This document shows positions 62,216 to 64,000 of a stretch of DNA of 64,000 nucleotides, one piece after another (positions within the stretch are counted from its first letter, which is position 1; each line of letters starts with the position of its first letter). The notes under the pieces were generated by a model, which was not told the DNA's origin, did no database searches, and saw only the letters and a list, made by a program, of their open reading frames with translations. The stretch covers positions 57,363 through 121,362 of the forward strand of contig CANNIZ010000009.1 of assembly GCA_947505245.1 (NCBI GenBank), written 5' to 3'. The translations under genes and the position numbers were made by a program. This DNA comes from Pseudomonadota bacterium (GTDB lineage Bacteria; Myxococcota_A; UBA796; GCA-2862545).

Positions 62216-62987
62216 ACCGGGCCGCGCGCCGCGGCTTCTCCAAGAACGCGTCGATCCCCTCGCGGTGATCCGCGGTCGCAAAACAGGTCGCGAACAGCGA
62301 ACGCTCGGCCGCGAGGCCCGCGTTCAGCGCGCCGTCGGCGTTCTCGTGGAGCGCGCGCTTGCACAGCCGCACCGCGACGGGCCCCTTCGAGGCGATGTCG
62401 GTCGCGACGGCGATCGCCGCGTCGAGCACCGGGCCGTCGACCTTGCGCGACACGATGCCGGCGGCCAGGGCTTCGTCGACGTCGATCATGCGCCCGGTAA
62501 GGCACAATTCGAGGGCGCGGGCGAGCCCCGCCCGGCGAACCAGCCGCTGCGTGCCGCCAAACCCGGGGATCAACCCGAGCGCGACCTCGGGTTGGCCGAA
62601 CTTCGCGGTGGGGCCGGCGAGCACGATGTCACACGCCATCGCCAGCTCACAGCCTCCGCCGAGCGCGAACCCGCTCACCGCGGCGATCACGGGGACCGCG
62701 AGCGCAGCGAGGCGATCAAAGGCGCTCTGGCCCAGCCGGGAGAACGCCTCCGCCTCGATCACGCCGTACGCTCGCATCTCACCGATGTCTGCGCCGGCGA
62801 CGAACGCCTTCTCGCCAGAGCCGGTGAGCACCACCGCGCGGGCGCCGACGTCGGCCGAGATCGCGACGATCACTGCACCCAGCGCCTCGAGCACCTCGAT
62901 CGTGAGCGCGTTCGCGGCCTTGGGGCGGTTGATCGTGACGACGTGGATACCGCCGGCGCGGACCTCGTGCAGGACGACGGGATCCAT
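62202..62987 (-). CDS. Enoyl-CoA hydratase / isomerase family
   Basis: A 261-residue crotonase. The oxyanion holes are AFVAGADIGEM and GFALGGGCELAMACDI, and the catalytic-Glu region is GQPEVALGLIPGFGGTQRL. It hydrates 2-enoyl-CoA. It shares a base with the upstream dehydrogenase stop (ATG in TGATG; a GTG one codon earlier would overlap by four). Together with the 3-hydroxyacyl-CoA dehydrogenase it forms a two-gene beta-oxidation or butanoate operon. Confidence 0.93.
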   Translation of the reverse strand: MDPVVLHEVRAGGIHVVTINRPKAANALTIEVLEALGAVIVAISADVGARAVVLTGSGEKAFVAGADIGEMRAYGVIEAEAFSRLGQSAFDRLAALAVPVIAAVSGFALGGGCELAMACDIVLAGPTAKFGQPEVALGLIPGFGGTQRLVRRAGLARALELCLTGRMIDVDEALAAGIVSRKVDGPVLDAAIAVATDIASKGPVAVRLCKRALHENADGALNAGLAAERSLFATCFATADHREGIDAFLEKPRRAARFTGS

Positions 62988-63847
62988 CACTTCGCCCCGT
63001 ACGTGTAGAAGCCGCGGCCCGTCTTGCGGCCGAGCCAGCCAGCCTCGACGTGCTTCGTGAGCAGCGGGCAGACGCGGTACTTCGAGTCGCCGCCGAGCCC
63101 GTCGCGCAGGACCTCCATGATCGCCACACACGTGTCGAGGCCGATGAAGTCGGCGAGCTCGAGCGGACCCATCGGGACGTTGGTGCCGAGCTTCATTCCC
63201 GCGTCGATCTCCGCCGCGCTGCCAATGCCTTCCTGCAGGGCGTACGCGGCTTCGTTGATGTACGGCATCAGGACGCGGTTCACGATGAAGCCCGGCATGT
63301 CCCGCGCGACGACCGTGGTCTTTCCCATGCGCTTGGTGGCCGCCTCCACCGTCGCGAACGTCTCGTCGCTGGTCTGAAGCCCGCGGATCAGCTCCACGAG
63401 CTTCATCACGGGCACCGGATTCATGAAGTGCATACCCATCACGCGATCCGGACGGTCCGTTCGAGCGGCGATCGCCGTGATCGAGATCGACGACGTGTTC
63501 GTCGCGAGGATCGCTCCAGGCTTCGCCGCCTTCGAAAGGTTCGCGAAGATCTTGTGCTTCAGGTCCACGTTCTCGGTCGCCGCCTCGATCACGAGGTCGG
63601 ACTCGCCCACGCGCGCGAGATCCGTCGTGAACGCGATCCGCGCGAGCGCTTCTGCCGCCTGCGCCTGCGTGAGGAGCTCCTTCTTGACCTGGCGCCCGAG
63701 GTTCGCCTCGATCCCCTTTTGCGCCCGGTCGAGCGCCGCCTGCGCGACGTCTTGCACGACGACAGGCCACCCGGCCACCGACGCCACATGCGCGATTCCG
63801 CTGCCCATCTGGCCCGCTCCGATCACACCCACGCTGGTCACGTCCAT
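62987..63847 (-). CDS. hbd: 3-hydroxybutyryl-CoA dehydrogenase
   Basis: A 286-residue NAD-dependent dehydrogenase. The Rossmann motif is VGVIGAGQMGSGIAHV, and the catalytic histidine lies in GMHFMNPVPVMKLVELI with the glutamate from the same stretch. The C-terminal domain (LGTNVPMGPLELADFIGLD) is complete. It oxidises (S)-3-hydroxyacyl-CoA. ATG 63847 has GGAGG four bases upstream. Downstream it is coupled to enoyl-CoA hydratase; the thiolase for the next step lies far away at 1945. Confidence 0.93.
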   Translation of the reverse strand: MDVTSVGVIGAGQMGSGIAHVASVAGWPVVVQDVAQAALDRAQKGIEANLGRQVKKELLTQAQAAEALARIAFTTDLARVGESDLVIEAATENVDLKHKIFANLSKAAKPGAILATNTSSISITAIAARTDRPDRVMGMHFMNPVPVMKLVELIRGLQTSDETFATVEAATKRMGKTTVVARDMPGFIVNRVLMPYINEAAYALQEGIGSAAEIDAGMKLGTNVPMGPLELADFIGLDTCVAIMEVLRDGLGGDSKYRVCPLLTKHVEAGWLGRKTGRGFYTYGAK

Positions 63848-64000
63848 GACGCCTCCAAGCGCGCGCGGTAACATCACCTCCCTGGCCGTACAAGGAGGGC
63901 GCTCTGGCCGAAAACACCGACAACGCCGCGCTCGCGTCCACAATTCCCGCTTGGTGCAATCCACCGGCTCCGTTGGTTGGCCGAGGGGATGTTGTGGCCC

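Overview
The window is GC-rich chromosomal DNA that looks like a member of the Myxococcota or a close deltaproteobacterial relative. The reasons are three secreted proteins with MopE-like or thrombospondin type-3 calcium-binding repeats, one protein with a MYXO-CTERM-like tail (Cys, hydrophobic stretch, Arg cluster), many lipoproteins and beta-propellers, and frequent GTG/TTG starts with 1- or 4-base stop/start overlaps. No phage, transposase or CRISPR array is visible. The taxonomic call is inference.

The most unusual part is the left end. Bases 1-1888 contain no convincing protein gene. They are packed, on the + strand, with perfect short hairpins, several capped by GNRA tetraloops, show a strong A-over-T excess, and end in a textbook intrinsic terminator. 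I read this as one very large structured non-coding RNA (at least about 1.8 kb, perhaps starting upstream of the window), larger than the OLE, ROOL and GOLLD classes as I know them. Two near-identical hairpins (stem GCGGG/CCCGC, loop AUG..ACAAG) lie about 440 nt apart inside it.

Layout after that. 1945-5187: thiolase and an ABC-2 exporter. 5472-18k: a secreted acidic protein, miaB, an envelope/lipoprotein cluster (L,D-transpeptidase, MYXO-CTERM protein, propeller-like proteins, a 793-aa lipoprotein), a pirin, and a MopE-like lipoprotein. 17.9-25.2k: lon, an HDAC-like protein, ppk1 and the PPDK/PEP-synthase regulator. 25.2-29.5k: an ATP-grasp/SET fusion, tRNA-Gly(GCC), a second MopE-like lipoprotein, an alpha/beta hydrolase and a 98-nt three-tier palindrome. 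29.7-32.9k: fabG, then efp with epmA on one strand and epmB divergent, which is the whole EF-P beta-lysylation module. 32.9-37.8k: two Fur-box-like palindromes driving feoA-feoB and an FAD/NAD(P) oxidoreductase fused to a membrane polyferredoxin. 37.8-38.8k: mobB fused to a degenerate MobA.

38.8-43.2k: an arsenic resistance island (TauE/SafE divergent from arsR-acr3-arsC-arsP-thioredoxin). 43.1-49.5k: a methyltransferase, a secreted PPC/DUF296 lipoprotein, an OmpA-type porin, a decayed lipoprotein gene, a GH43 lipoprotein and a WD40-type protein. 49.6-50.7k: a tight three-gene cassette beginning with a Tse2-like ADP-ribosyltransferase toxin and a small acidic helical candidate immunity protein. 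51-59.5k: a co-directional run from a 1310-aa penicillin-binding protein to a hybrid histidine kinase and unknown genes. 59.6-62.2k: rpsU, an outer-membrane barrel, lptE and holA. 62.2-63.8k: enoyl-CoA hydratase and 3-hydroxyacyl-CoA dehydrogenase, which with the thiolase at the other end could supply three steps of beta-oxidation or acetoacetyl-CoA metabolism.
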